This document shows positions 1 through 6,493 of a stretch of DNA of 13,297 nt, piece by piece. Numbering within the stretch: the first letter of the stretch is position 1; each line of letters begins with the position of its first letter. Source of the DNA: an uncultured Actinomycetes bacterium. Lineage in GTDB: Bacteria > Actinomycetota > Thermoleophilia > Solirubrobacterales > 70-9. A model generated the notes under the pieces. It saw only the letters and a list, made by a program, of their open reading frames with translations. It was not told the DNA's origin and did no database searches. Both the position numbers and the translations under genes were made by a program. Location of the stretch: contig CAMPIP010000052.1 in assembly GCA_946886425.1 (NCBI GenBank), positions 1 through 13,297 of the forward strand, in the 5' to 3' direction.

Positions 1-318
1 GTCGAGACCAGCGACCGCGACGTCGCCGAGGCGGTCGCCGAGCTGGGCGAGCGTGGGGTGGGGCGCTTCCTCTGCACCGCGATCGAGGTCGACGGGACGA
101 TGGAGGGACCGGCGCTCGACGAGCTGCAGCGGATCGCGGCGGCCACGGGGGCGCGGGTGATCGCCTCCGGCGGCGTCGGCGACGTCTCTCACCTGCGCAG
201 CCTCGCCGCGGCCGCCGCCTCGCATCCCAACCTCGAGGGCGCGATCGTCGGCCGCGCGCTCTACGAGCGCAGGTTCACGGTCGCCGAGGGCATCGCCGCC
301 CTGGGTGGCGCACCTTAG
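1..318 (+). CDS. hisA: HisA, phosphoribosylformimino-AICAR-phosphate isomerase (3' part, 5' end outside window)
   Basis: The reading frame is open from base 1 to a TAG at 316-318, giving the last 105 residues of a (beta/alpha)8-barrel isomerase. In the family this enzyme converts ProFAR to PRFAR in histidine biosynthesis; in some actinobacteria a bifunctional version (PriA) also isomerises phosphoribosylanthranilate for tryptophan. Visible motifs are VDGTMEGP (the DGT containing the general-acid Asp region), VIASGGV (phosphate-binding loop at the end of strand 7) and IVGRALYERRF (strand 8 loop). The internal GTG at 58 is not the true start, because homology continues upstream of it. HisF follows 42 nt downstream, the usual his operon neighbour. 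HisA and PriA cannot be told apart from this C-terminal piece. Confidence 0.93.
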   Translation, partial: VETSDRDVAEAVAELGERGVGRFLCTAIEVDGTMEGPALDELQRIAAATGARVIASGGVGDVSHLRSLAAAAASHPNLEGAIVGRALYERRFTVAEGIAALGGAP

Positions 319-348
319 TCCTCCCCGTGAGGGAACAAAGTGCGCCAC

Positions 349-354
349 TACGCT
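349..354 (+). promoter_or_regulatory. Candidate -10 box for a leaderless hisF transcript
   Basis: TACGCT lies exactly 6 nt before the hisF ATG at 361, which would place the transcription start at or next to the A of the start codon. No Shine-Dalgarno sequence precedes that ATG. A -35 match is weak (GTGAGG at 327-332, 16-nt spacer). The call is inference from sequence and spacing only. Confidence 0.35.
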
Positions 355-360
355 TCTGAC

Positions 361-1188
361 ATGGCATTGAAACGAGTGATCCCCTGTCTGGACGTCGACG
401 CCGGCCGCGTCGTCAAGGGAACGAACTTCGTCGGGCTGCGCGACGCGGGCGATCCCGTCGAGCTGGCCGAGCGCTACGACGCCGAGGGGGCCGACGAGCT
501 GGTCTTCCTCGACATCACCGCCTCGCACGAGAAGCGCGAGACGATCGTCGAGCTGGCCCGGCGCACCGCCGACAACGTCTTCATCCCCTTCACGATCGGC
601 GGCGGCATCCGCTCGGTCGAGGACGCCCAGGCGGTGCTCGACGCCGGGGCCGACAAGGTCTCGGTCAACTCGGCGGCGCTGGCGCGGCCGGAGCTGCTGA
701 CCGAGCTGGCCGACCAGTTCGGCGCCCAGTGCGTGGTGATCGCGATCGACGCCAAGCGCGAGGAGCCCGGCGCGACCACGGCTTCGCCGCCCTGCGAGGC
801 CCCACCCGGCTGGTTCGGCGGCGGCTGGGAGGTCTACGTCAACGGCGGTCGCAAACGGGTCGAGGGGCGTGACGCGGTCTCCTGGGCCCGCGAGGCGGTC
901 GAGCGCGGCGCCGGCGAGGTGCTGCTGACCAGCATGGACCGCGACGGCACCAACGACGGCTACGACATCGAGCTGACCCGGGCGGTGGCCGACGCCGTGT
1001 CGGTGCCGGTGATCGCCTCCGGCGGCGCCGGCGAGCTGGAGCACCTCAGCGAGGCGGTCCGCGAGGGCGGCGCCGACGCCGTCCTCTGCGCCTCGATCTT
1101 CCACTACGGCCGCTTCCGAGTTGCCGACGCGAAGCGGCGCCTTGCCGCCGACGGCGTCCCGGTGCGGCCCTGCTCGGGCCTCGATTAG
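361..1188 (+). CDS. hisF: HisF, imidazole glycerol phosphate synthase cyclase subunit
   Basis: This is a 275-residue (beta/alpha)8 cyclase. With the HisH glutaminase it converts PRFAR plus ammonia to imidazole glycerol phosphate and AICAR. The N-terminus [13 protein letters not shown] is the family start; the catalytic aspartates fall at D11 and D130 (in AIDAKR), the same numbers as in well-studied HisF proteins. Phosphate-binding motifs are GGGIRS (80-85), DGTNDGY and ASGGAG. ATG 361 is preferred because it matches the family N-terminus. An in-frame GTG at 340 with GAGGGA 5 nt upstream would add seven residues and cannot be excluded. The protein is about 20 residues longer than usual because of a Pro/Gly/Ala-rich loop at residues 134-155. 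Its TAG overlaps the stop codon of the opposing deacetylase gene. HisH is not in the window. Confidence 0.96.
   Translation: MALKRVIPCLDVDAGRVVKGTNFVGLRDAGDPVELAERYDAEGADELVFLDITASHEKRETIVELARRTADNVFIPFTIGGGIRSVEDAQAVLDAGADKVSVNSAALARPELLTELADQFGAQCVVIAIDAKREEPGATTASPPCEAPPGWFGGGWEVYVNGGRKRVEGRDAVSWAREAVERGAGEVLLTSMDRDGTNDGYDIELTRAVADAVSVPVIASGGAGELEHLSEAVREGGADAVLCASIFHYGRFRVADAKRRLAADGVPVRPCSGLD
1166..1180 (+). terminator. Weak hairpin at the end of hisF
   Basis: GGCCC at 1166-1170 can pair with GGGCC at 1176-1180 across a TGCTC loop, just before the hisF stop. There is no following T-run, so it is at best a weak terminator between the convergent genes. It may equally be a chance pairing in GC-rich coding DNA. 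Confidence 0.15.
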
Positions 1189-2156
1189 GAGCTGCCGGCC
1201 AGGTCGGCGGCGAAACCGGCGACGCCGCTGGAGCCGAGGATCTCGTAGCGGGCCAGTTCGTAGGGCGCTTGGCGATCCGCGTCGCCGGGGATCTGGGTGG
1301 TGGCGCCCGTGTAGCCGGCGGCCTCGACGGCGGCGACCACGGCCGGGTCGAACTGTCCGGCTGGATAGCAGAAGTTCGCGACCGGGACGCCGTATCGGCG
1401 CCGAAGCATCTCCCGCGAGCCGGTCACTTCGCGGCGCAGCGCCGCGGCGTCGAGGGTGGTCAGGTCGGCGTGGTCGATCGTGTGCGAGGCGAGCTCCCAG
1501 CCCGCCGCGAGCATCGCCCTGACGTTGCTGTCGTAGAGGTCGGACCCTTCCGCCTTGAGGTTCAGGACCCCGGCCCAGCCGTGCCGGCGCAGCTCCGGCA
1601 GCGCGTAGGTGAACTGCGGCCGGTAGCCGTCGTCGAAGGAGACCACCACCGGCTTGGGCGGCAGCGGGCCGCCGTCGTACCAGGCTGCCTGCACCTGTTC
1701 GAGGGTCACCGCCTCGTAGCCGTGAGCGTCCAGCCAGTTCATCTGCCGGTGGAAGTCGGGCCGGCTCACGTACAGCTCCGGGTAGGGAGCGTCGGTCGGC
1801 GGCGAGCCGAGCACGTGGTACTCGAGGATCGGCACCGGGCCGGTGTGTGGTCGCCAGTCCGGCTGCGGGGTGGAGTTGCGGACGCGACCCGAGGGCACCT
1901 GTCCGGAGCGCGCGCGGGAGTCTGCCGCCGCTGCGCGACGGGAGCCGTCACCCTGATCGGCGGCCGAGCGCTTGGAGCTCTCGTCGGAGACGGCGAGGGC
2001 GGCGATCCCGCCGAGGACGACCAGGGCGAGTACCGCAGCGGCGAGGAGGCGCCATCGCCGCGCCGTCCGCCGCCGTCGCTGTGCCTCGCGGCGGGCGCGT
2101 AGCTCCGCCAGGCGGGCGTCCGGCCGCTCGGGCCCGTCTGTCTCCCCGTTCGCCAT
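1185..2156 (-). CDS. Membrane-anchored polysaccharide deacetylase (NodB homology domain, CE4)
   Basis: This 323-residue protein has a highly basic N-terminus (1-35), one transmembrane segment (about 36-57: [20 protein letters not shown]), a low-complexity Ser/Arg/Ala linker (58-105) and an extracytoplasmic NodB domain from about 108. Motif 1 is SFDDGY (173-178; D175 would be the catalytic base and D176 a metal ligand). Motif 2 is SHTIDH (224-229; H225 and H229 the metal ligands). Motif 3 is the variant CYPAG (263-267). LEYHVL (111-116) is typical of the subgroup. CE4 enzymes remove N-acetyl groups from peptidoglycan, chitin-like or exopolysaccharides; the substrate here cannot be read. Topology suggests a type II anchored protein working on the wall side. 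The gene is convergent with hisF, sharing the TTAG stop overlap, and divergent from the next gene with 33 bp between them. Confidence 0.9.
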   Translation of the reverse strand: MANGETDGPERPDARLAELRARREAQRRRRTARRWRLLAAAVLALVVLGGIAALAVSDESSKRSAADQGDGSRRAAAADSRARSGQVPSGRVRNSTPQPDWRPHTGPVPILEYHVLGSPPTDAPYPELYVSRPDFHRQMNWLDAHGYEAVTLEQVQAAWYDGGPLPPKPVVVSFDDGYRPQFTYALPELRRHGWAGVLNLKAEGSDLYDSNVRAMLAAGWELASHTIDHADLTTLDAAALRREVTGSREMLRRRYGVPVANFCYPAGQFDPAVVAAVEAAGYTGATTQIPGDADRQAPYELARYEILGSSGVAGFAADLAGSS

Positions 2157-2170
2157 CCGCGCGGCCGGTC

Positions 2171-2176
2171 ATGGTA
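2171..2176 (-). promoter_or_regulatory. Candidate -10 box for the deacetylase gene
   Basis: Read on the minus strand this is TACCAT, 14 nt before the ATG at 2156, so a transcript would have a leader of only about 8 nt. No convincing -35 is seen. The 33-bp divergent interval 2157-2189 must hold the promoters of both genes if both are transcribed from here. Confidence 0.25.
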
Positions 2177-2189
2177 GGGAAGGGGACCG

Positions 2190-3377
2190 ATGCAAAGCGC
2201 CGGCAAGCCGACCGAGGGACTCAGCGAGGCGCTGCGCGGCGCCTACCCGGAGCTGGAAGCGGTGCGGGAAGCCAGCGAGGCGCCCGTCTACCTGGTCGGA
2301 GGCGCCGTTCGCGACCTCCTGCTGGGACGCAGCCGAGCCGACCTCGACCTCGTCGTCGAAGGGGACGCGGCGGCGCTGGCGGCGCGACTCGGGGCGACGA
2401 CGGCCGAGCACGAGCGCTTCGGCACCGCCAAGGTCGTCCTCGACGGTCACGAGGTCGACATCGCCACCGCTCGCCGCGAGACCTACCCGGAGCCGGGCGC
2501 CCTGCCCGTGGTCGAGCCGGCGGATTCGATCGAGCAGGACCTCGCCCGCCGCGACTTCACGATCAACGCGATGGCGCTCTCGCTGGAGGACCCGGCCGAG
2601 CCGATCGACGCCCACGGCGGCCGCGCCGACCTCGGCGCCGGCCAGCTGCGGGTCCTGCACGCGGGATCCTTCGTCGACGACCCGACCCGGGCCCTGCGGG
2701 CGGCCCGCTACGCGGCGCGTTTCGGGTTCGCCTTGGAGCCGGAGACCGAGCGGTTGCTGCGAGCGACCGACCTCACCACGGTCTCCGCCGATCGCCGCCG
2801 CGCCGAGCTCCTGCGCCTGGCGGCGGAAGACACCGCGCCGCGCGGGTTCGAGCTGCTCGCGGAGTGGGGGCTGGTTGAGCTGCGCGAGGGTCGGGCAGAG
2901 CTGGCGGAGCGGGTGGGGGCGCTGCTGGCAGCACCGCCCTGGCGCGGCTTCGCTCCCCGCGACGCGGCCGTCCTGGCGGCCGCCCTTGGCGAGAAATCGG
3001 AGCGACGCCGCGCGGGTACGGATTGGCTTGGTAAGGCGGAGAGCGCCAGGCCGGCAGGCCAACCGTGGGGCCGGCAGGAAACGCTCGCCGGCGCCGAGCC
3101 CCAGCGCCCCTCCGAAGCCGTCGACCTGGCCGCCGGCCGCGACCCCGTCGAGCTCGTCCTCGCTCGCGCCCTCGGCGCCGAGTGGCTCGATCGCTACCTC
3201 GCCGAGTGGCGCCACGTCGGCCTCGAGATCGGCGGCGCCGATCTGCTCGCGGCCGGCGTCCCCGAGGGGCCGGCGCTCGGCCGGGGCCTCGACGCCGCCC
3301 TGCGCGCCAAGCTCGACGGCGAGATCGCCGGCCGCGAGGAGGAGCTGGCCACCGCCCTCGCCGCCGCCCGCGACTAA
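2190..3377 (+). CDS. tRNA nucleotidyltransferase / poly(A) polymerase family protein (CCA-adding type)
   Basis: This is a 395-residue class II nucleotidyltransferase. The N-terminal catalytic head shows VGGAVRD (36-42), the metal-binding DLD (D51, D53) and RRDFTINAMA (120-129). The RNA/nucleotide-binding neck shows DDPTRALRAARYAARFGF (163-180), followed by SADRRRAELLRL (199-210), a neck-helix motif of the family. Such enzymes add CCA, or only CC or A, to tRNA 3' ends, or make poly(A) tails; sequence alone does not decide which. No HD domain is present. The start is supported by the GGGAAGGGG purine run ending 4 nt before ATG 2190. Residues about 269-306 form a hydrophilic segment with AT-richer codons (aaa, gat, ctt, agg, caa) and a 10-bp direct repeat, which looks like an insertion in the C-terminal body. 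The stop overlaps the -10-like box of pgeF. Confidence 0.9.
   Translation: MQSAGKPTEGLSEALRGAYPELEAVREASEAPVYLVGGAVRDLLLGRSRADLDLVVEGDAAALAARLGATTAEHERFGTAKVVLDGHEVDIATARRETYPEPGALPVVEPADSIEQDLARRDFTINAMALSLEDPAEPIDAHGGRADLGAGQLRVLHAGSFVDDPTRALRAARYAARFGFALEPETERLLRATDLTTVSADRRRAELLRLAAEDTAPRGFELLAEWGLVELREGRAELAERVGALLAAPPWRGFAPRDAAVLAAALGEKSERRRAGTDWLGKAESARPAGQPWGRQETLAGAEPQRPSEAVDLAAGRDPVELVLARALGAEWLDRYLAEWRHVGLEIGGADLLAAGVPEGPALGRGLDAALRAKLDGEIAGREEELATALAAARD
3049..3078 (+). repeat. 10-bp direct repeat inside the CCA-enzyme gene
   Basis: GGCCGGCAGG occurs at 3049-3058 and again at 3069-3078, with a period of 20 bp. It lies in a stretch (about 2990-3100) whose codon use differs from the rest of the gene. 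It may mark a small duplication or an inserted element. Confidence 0.6.
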
Positions 3378-3380
3378 CCT
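3375..3380 (+). promoter_or_regulatory. Candidate -10 box for a leaderless pgeF transcript
   Basis: TAACCT overlaps the TAA stop of the preceding gene and ends 8 nt before the pgeF ATG at 3389. No Shine-Dalgarno sequence precedes this ATG. No clear -35 is seen. Part of the match is forced by the stop codon, so support is limited. Confidence 0.3.
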
Positions 3381-3388
3381 CGCTGCGC

Positions 3389-4162
3389 ATGGAGTGGCGC
3401 GAGCGAGACGGAGTCCGGTGGCTGGAGGCCGACCTCGGCGGCGCCGGGGTCGCCTTCGCGACCCGAGTCGGCGGCGTCAGCGAGCCGCCCTTCGACAGCC
3501 TCAACCTCGGCCTGCTCAGCGACGACGAGCCGGCCGCGGTCGCCACCAACCGCTCCCGCCTCGCCGCCGCCCTCGGCCTCGGCCCTGGGCGTATCGCCTT
3601 CTCGCGCCAGGTCCACGGCGCCGAGCTCGAAACCCACGCCGCTCTCCCGCTCCGCTGTTCCTTTTCCGTGGAGGGCGCCGCAGAGGAACAGACGGACACC
3701 GAGATTCCCGAGGCGGACGGGCACGTGCTGACCGCGCCCGGCACCGCGGCGCTGGTCTTCGTCGCCGACTGCCTGCCGGTGGCGCTGCGCGGGCCCGGCG
3801 GGGTGGCGATGCTGCACTGCGGCTGGCGCGGGCTGGCGGCCGGGATCGTCGCCCGTGGCGCCGAGGCGGTGGGCGCGACCGAGGCGGCGATCGGTCCCGG
3901 GATCGGGGCTTGCTGCTACGAGGTCGGCGACGAGGTCCTGGAGGCCTTCGCGCCGCTCGGCGACGGCGTCGCCGCCGGCCGGATGCTCGACCTGCCCGAG
4001 GTGGCGCGCCGGCTGCTCGCCGCGGCCGGGGTCGAGCGGGTCCGGTCCGCGGGTCTCTGCACCAGCTGCGAGGCGGAGCTGTTCTTCTCCCACCGCCGCG
4101 ACGCCGGCCGCACCGGTCGCCAGGCCGGAGTCGCCTGGCTCGGCGCCAGGGAGCAGGTCTAG
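3389..4162 (+). CDS. pgeF: PgeF/YlmD/YfiH laccase-domain protein (peptidoglycan editing factor / purine nucleoside phosphorylase family)
   Basis: The protein has 257 residues of the multicopper-polyphenol-oxidase-like (DUF152) fold. The conserved zinc/copper ligands are H76 in RQVHGAE, C128 in VADCLPV and H143 in HCGWRGLAAGI. AIGPGIGACCYEVGDEV (167-183) and FFSHRRDAGRTGRQ (232-245) are family signatures. Homologues act as adenosine/purine nucleoside phosphorylases, and E. coli YfiH prevents misincorporation of amino acids into peptidoglycan. Residues about 84-106 form an extra loop between the His and Cys motifs with unusual codons and a DNA palindrome. The ATG at 3389 is the only start that fits the family N-terminus; the frame is open further upstream but without homology. 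It is the first gene of a ylmD-ylmE-sepF group and overlaps the next gene by one base (TAGTG). Confidence 0.93.
   Translation: MEWRERDGVRWLEADLGGAGVAFATRVGGVSEPPFDSLNLGLLSDDEPAAVATNRSRLAAALGLGPGRIAFSRQVHGAELETHAALPLRCSFSVEGAAEEQTDTEIPEADGHVLTAPGTAALVFVADCLPVALRGPGGVAMLHCGWRGLAAGIVARGAEAVGATEAAIGPGIGACCYEVGDEVLEAFAPLGDGVAAGRMLDLPEVARRLLAAAGVERVRSAGLCTSCEAELFFSHRRDAGRTGRQAGVAWLGAREQV
3652..3695 (+). repeat. Imperfect palindrome within pgeF
   Basis: CTGTTCCT at 3655-3662 is a perfect inverted match to AGGAACAG at 3684-3691. The arms extend as CCG (3652-3654) with CGG (3693-3695) after one unpaired A at 3692. The loop is 21 nt. The arms are AT-richer than their surroundings and encode the extra loop of the protein. 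Confidence 0.7.
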
Positions 4163-4794
4163 TGCCCGACTTGATCCACGGGATCGAACCCGAGAAGGTC
4201 GCCGCCAACCTCGCTCGCGCCCGCGAGCGCGCCGGGGAGGCGGTCGAGATCCTCGTCGCCGCCAAGTACGTGCCGCTGGAGGAGATGGGGGCGCTGGCCG
4301 AGGCGGGGGTGACGCTGGTCGGCGAGAACCGCCAGCAGGACCTCGCCGCCAAGCACGAGCGCTGGGGCGATGCCTTCACCTGGGACTTCATCGGCAACCT
4401 GCAGAGCCGCAAGGTCAAGCAGGTGCTGCCGCTCTGCCGGCTCGTCCACTCGGTCGCCACCGACTCGGTCCTGCGCGAGCTCGGCAAGCACGGCACCCCG
4501 GAGACCGAGGTGCTGGTCGAGGTCAACGTCGCCGGCGAGGAGGGGAAGGGGGGAGTGGCGCCGGCCGAGCTGGGCGAGTTCATCGCCCGCTGCCCGGTCC
4601 GGGTCGCGGGGCTGATGACGATGCCGCCCTTCAGCCAGGACCCCGAGGACTCGCGCCCTCATTTCGCCCGCCTCTCCGAGCTCGCCGCCGAGCACGGGTT
4701 GAGCCGGCTCTCGATGGGAACCTCCCAGGACTGGGAGGTCGCGGTCGAGGAGGGAGCGACGATCGTCCGACTGGGCACGACGCTATTTGTGTGA
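4162..4794 (+). CDS. YggS/YlmE family PLP-binding protein (PLP homeostasis)
   Basis: This 210-residue single-domain TIM-barrel protein is of the alanine-racemase-like fold type III. K35 in LVAAKYVP is the Schiff-base lysine for pyridoxal phosphate. Other landmarks are GENRQQD (55-61), WDFIGNLQSRK (74-84; the usual IGHLQ is IGNLQ here), VNVAGEEGKGG (121-131), LMTMPP (151-156) and LSMGTSQDWEVAVEEGATIVRLGT (183-206). Homologues have no catalytic activity of their own and balance free PLP, affecting amino- and keto-acid pools. Translation starts at GTG 4162, whose G is the last base of the pgeF TAG, so it is probably translationally coupled. Position between ylmD and sepF is the classical ylmE position. 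Confidence 0.95.
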   Translation: MPDLIHGIEPEKVAANLARARERAGEAVEILVAAKYVPLEEMGALAEAGVTLVGENRQQDLAAKHERWGDAFTWDFIGNLQSRKVKQVLPLCRLVHSVATDSVLRELGKHGTPETEVLVEVNVAGEEGKGGVAPAELGEFIARCPVRVAGLMTMPPFSQDPEDSRPHFARLSELAAEHGLSRLSMGTSQDWEVAVEEGATIVRLGTTLFV

Positions 4795-4802
4795 TTCGGC
4801 GC

Positions 4803-4862
4803 TAACCTGAGCGAAATCGGGTAAAGGAGTCGGCCGGCCCAGGCCGAAACAACGCGATACCG
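4803..4862 (+). promoter_or_regulatory. Upstream region of sepF with -10-like box, distant Shine-Dalgarno and small hairpin
   Basis: TAACCT at 4803-4808 could be a -10 box. AAAGGAG at 4823-4829 is a good Shine-Dalgarno match but lies 33 nt before the sepF ATG, with no usable start codon in the normal window. Between them CGGCC (4831-4835) can pair with GGCCG (4842-4846), a 5-bp stem that would shorten the effective distance to 17 nt. Whether any element functions is unknown. Confidence 0.3.
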
Positions 4863-5429
4863 ATGGCCTTCCGCGATACCTGGCACAGAGCACTCGTCTA
4901 CTTCGGCCTCGCCGAGGACCACGACTACGGTCCCGAGTACGAGGAAGACTTCGACGCCGAAACCGGCGGCGAAGAAGGCTACGACCGCCGCGATCGCGAG
5001 CGGGACCGGGACCGCGAGTCCAGCTCGGTCCGCCGGCTGCCGACCTCGCGCCGCTCCCGTCACGACGAGATCGACGACATCTTCGCCGACGACGAGCCGA
5101 TCGCCGCCAGCCGCACCCGGACGCTGCGCCCGGTCGACAACGGCGGCGCCGACGTCCAGGTCCACCTGGTCATCCCCCGCAACTTCAACGACGCCCAGCA
5201 GGTCGCCGACCAGTTCAAACGCTCGGTTCCGGTGATTCTCAACCTGCAGACCGCCGACCACGAGCTCTCGAAGCGGATGATCGACTTCTGCTCCGGCCTC
5301 ACCTACGCCCTGGACGGCGGCATGCAGCGGATCGCCGAGAAGATGTTCCTGCTGACGCCCCGCAACGTCGAGGTCTCCGCCGAGGAAAAGGCGAGGCTGA
5401 TCGACAAGGGCTTCTTCAACCAGTCCTAG
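4863..5429 (+). CDS. sepF: SepF, FtsZ-binding cell division protein
   Basis: The protein has 188 residues. An N-terminal amphipathic helix (1-14, MAFRDTWHRALVYF) matches the membrane-targeting helix of SepF. A long acidic then Arg/Asp-rich linker follows (about 15-95, including DRRDRERDRDRE), then the SepF/DUF552 domain from about 98 to 175 with FNDAQQVADQFKRSVPVILN (108-127), RMIDFCSGLTYAL (138-150), DGGMQRIAEKMFLLTP (151-166). SepF polymerises into rings and anchors FtsZ to the membrane; in actinobacteria lacking FtsA it is the main anchor. It follows ylmD and ylmE as in Bacillus and other actinobacteria. FtsZ itself is not in this window. The ATG at 4863 is chosen for the helix; its nearest Shine-Dalgarno is unusually far upstream. 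Confidence 0.95.
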   Translation: MAFRDTWHRALVYFGLAEDHDYGPEYEEDFDAETGGEEGYDRRDRERDRDRESSSVRRLPTSRRSRHDEIDDIFADDEPIAASRTRTLRPVDNGGADVQVHLVIPRNFNDAQQVADQFKRSVPVILNLQTADHELSKRMIDFCSGLTYALDGGMQRIAEKMFLLTPRNVEVSAEEKARLIDKGFFNQS

Positions 5430-5443
5430 CGCCCTCTCCTGAG

Positions 5444-5449
5444 TAGGCT
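5444..5449 (+). promoter_or_regulatory. Candidate -10 box for a leaderless proC transcript
   Basis: TAGGCT ends 7 nt before the GTG start of proC at 5457, the spacing expected when the start codon is the 5' end of the mRNA. No Shine-Dalgarno sequence lies before the GTG, and no clear -35 is visible. It sits in the 27-bp gap after sepF. Confidence 0.35.
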
Positions 5450-5456
5450 CCCCGGC

Positions 5457-6194
5457 GTGATCGTTGGATTCGTCGGTTCCGGGAACATGGCCGCCGCGAT
5501 GGCCCGTGGCTGGGCCAGCGAGTTCGAGGACATGCTGTTCTCCGACTCCGGATCGGGCCGCGCCCAGGCGCTGGCCGACGAGCTCGGCGGCGAGGTCGCC
5601 GCAAATGCGGAGATCGCCGCCCGAGCCGACCTGCTGGTCCTCGCCGTCAAGCCGGCGAAGCTGGGGGAGGTGGCGCCGCAGCTGGGCGCGGCCCGCGGCG
5701 TCGTCTCGGTCCTGGCCGCGACCCCGCTGGCGCGGCTGAACGAGGCGCTCCCGGGGGCCGAAGTGCTGCGAACGATGCCGAACGTCGGCGTCGAGGTCGG
5801 CAAAGGCGTGCTCTGCGTCGCCGGCGAGGCCTCGCCGGCGGTCCGCGAGAAGCTCGCCGCGCTCGGCAAGGCGGTGGAGATCGAGGAGGTGGACTTCGAC
5901 GCCGCCACCGCGATCATGGGCTGCTCGCCCGCCTACTTCGCGCTGGCGGTCGAGGCGCTGGCCGAGGCCGGAGCCGCCGACGGCTTCGACCCGGAGCTGG
6001 CCCGCGAGCTGGTCGTCGAGACCGCCGCCGGCACCGCCGAGCTGCTCCGCCGCCACGACCCGGCCGCGCTGCGCCGCGCCGTCGCCTCGCCGGGCGGGTC
6101 CACCGAAGCCGGCCTCGAGGCACTCGATCGCGAGGGCGCCCGGCACGCCTTCGAGGCCGCCGTCGAGGCCTCGCTGAAGAGGATGCGCGGATGA
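5457..6194 (+). CDS. proC: ProC, pyrroline-5-carboxylate reductase
   Basis: This is a 245-residue NAD(P)H-dependent reductase catalysing the last step of proline synthesis, 1-pyrroline-5-carboxylate to L-proline. The Rossmann fold begins at once (IVGFVGSGNMAAAMARG, 2-18), with VLAVKP (61-66) at the dinucleotide site. RTMPNVGVEVGKG (105-117) and GCSPAYFALAVEALAEAG (155-172) are substrate-domain motifs; the usual GSGPAY is GCSPAY here. The P5CR signature DPAALRRAVASPGGSTEAGL (201-220) is complete. The GTG start gives the exact family N-terminus. The gene lies between sepF and yggT, a position also seen in other actinobacteria and firmicutes, and its TGA overlaps the yggT ATG (ATGA). The proline link to division is probably only co-transcription. 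Confidence 0.95.
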   Translation: MIVGFVGSGNMAAAMARGWASEFEDMLFSDSGSGRAQALADELGGEVAANAEIAARADLLVLAVKPAKLGEVAPQLGAARGVVSVLAATPLARLNEALPGAEVLRTMPNVGVEVGKGVLCVAGEASPAVREKLAALGKAVEIEEVDFDAATAIMGCSPAYFALAVEALAEAGAADGFDPELARELVVETAAGTAELLRRHDPAALRRAVASPGGSTEAGLEALDREGARHAFEAAVEASLKRMRG

Positions 6195-6493
6195 TCGCTC
6201 TGGCGATCACCCGGGGCGACGTCGCCGACTACGTCGGCGCTCTCTTCATCGTCTACATCATCCTCATCTTCTGCAACATCCTCATTTCCTGGGTGCCGCG
6301 GATGCCGTACAACCCGACGCTGCGGGCGGTGCTCGACTTCATCACCGAGACCACCGATCCCTACCTCAACCTCTTCCGCCGCTTCCTGCCGCCGGTCGGC
6401 GGCGGCGGCTTCGCGATCGACCTCAGCCCGATGATCGGGATCATCGTCCTCTTCGTCCTCCAGGCAGTCGTCGTCGGCTTGATCTCCGGGTGA
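6191..6493 (+). CDS. yggT: YggT/YlmG family integral membrane protein
   Basis: The protein has 100 residues with two membrane segments, about 15-35 (GALFIVYIILIFCNILISWV) and 79-98 (SPMIGIIVLFVLQAVVVGLI). Between them lies the family motif TDPYLNLFRRFLPPVGG (55-71), followed by FAIDLSPM. YggT/YlmG proteins are linked to chromosome or chloroplast nucleoid segregation and septum positioning, but their molecular role is not settled. The gene is coupled on both sides by 4-nt overlaps (ATGA with proC, GTGA with lspA). Its place after sepF is the ylmG position. YlmH and DivIVA, which often follow, are absent. Confidence 0.93.
   Translation: MIALAITRGDVADYVGALFIVYIILIFCNILISWVPRMPYNPTLRAVLDFITETTDPYLNLFRRFLPPVGGGGFAIDLSPMIGIIVLFVLQAVVVGLISG

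Noticed and set aside
340..360. GTG at 340 as the hisF start, with GAGGGA 5 nt upstream
   Set aside because: The family N-terminus begins at the ATG 361 ([13 protein letters not shown]) with D11 in register; the GTG is kept only as an alternative.
1972..4794. A 940-codon open frame running through the cca and pgeF genes
   Set aside because: Only its last 210 codons are real (the YggS/YlmE protein from 4162). The rest is Arg/Ser/Pro-rich out-of-frame translation of GC-rich DNA with clearly homologous genes in other frames.
4659..6146. A 495-codon open frame on the minus strand opposite yggS, sepF and proC
   Set aside because: The translation shows no recognisable domain and mirrors the codon bias of the sense genes; antisense open frames of this size are expected at this GC content.
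6191..6493. YggT as a possible small toxin or holin
   Set aside because: The TDPYLNLFRRFLPP motif between two membrane segments and the location after sepF identify the YggT/YlmG family.
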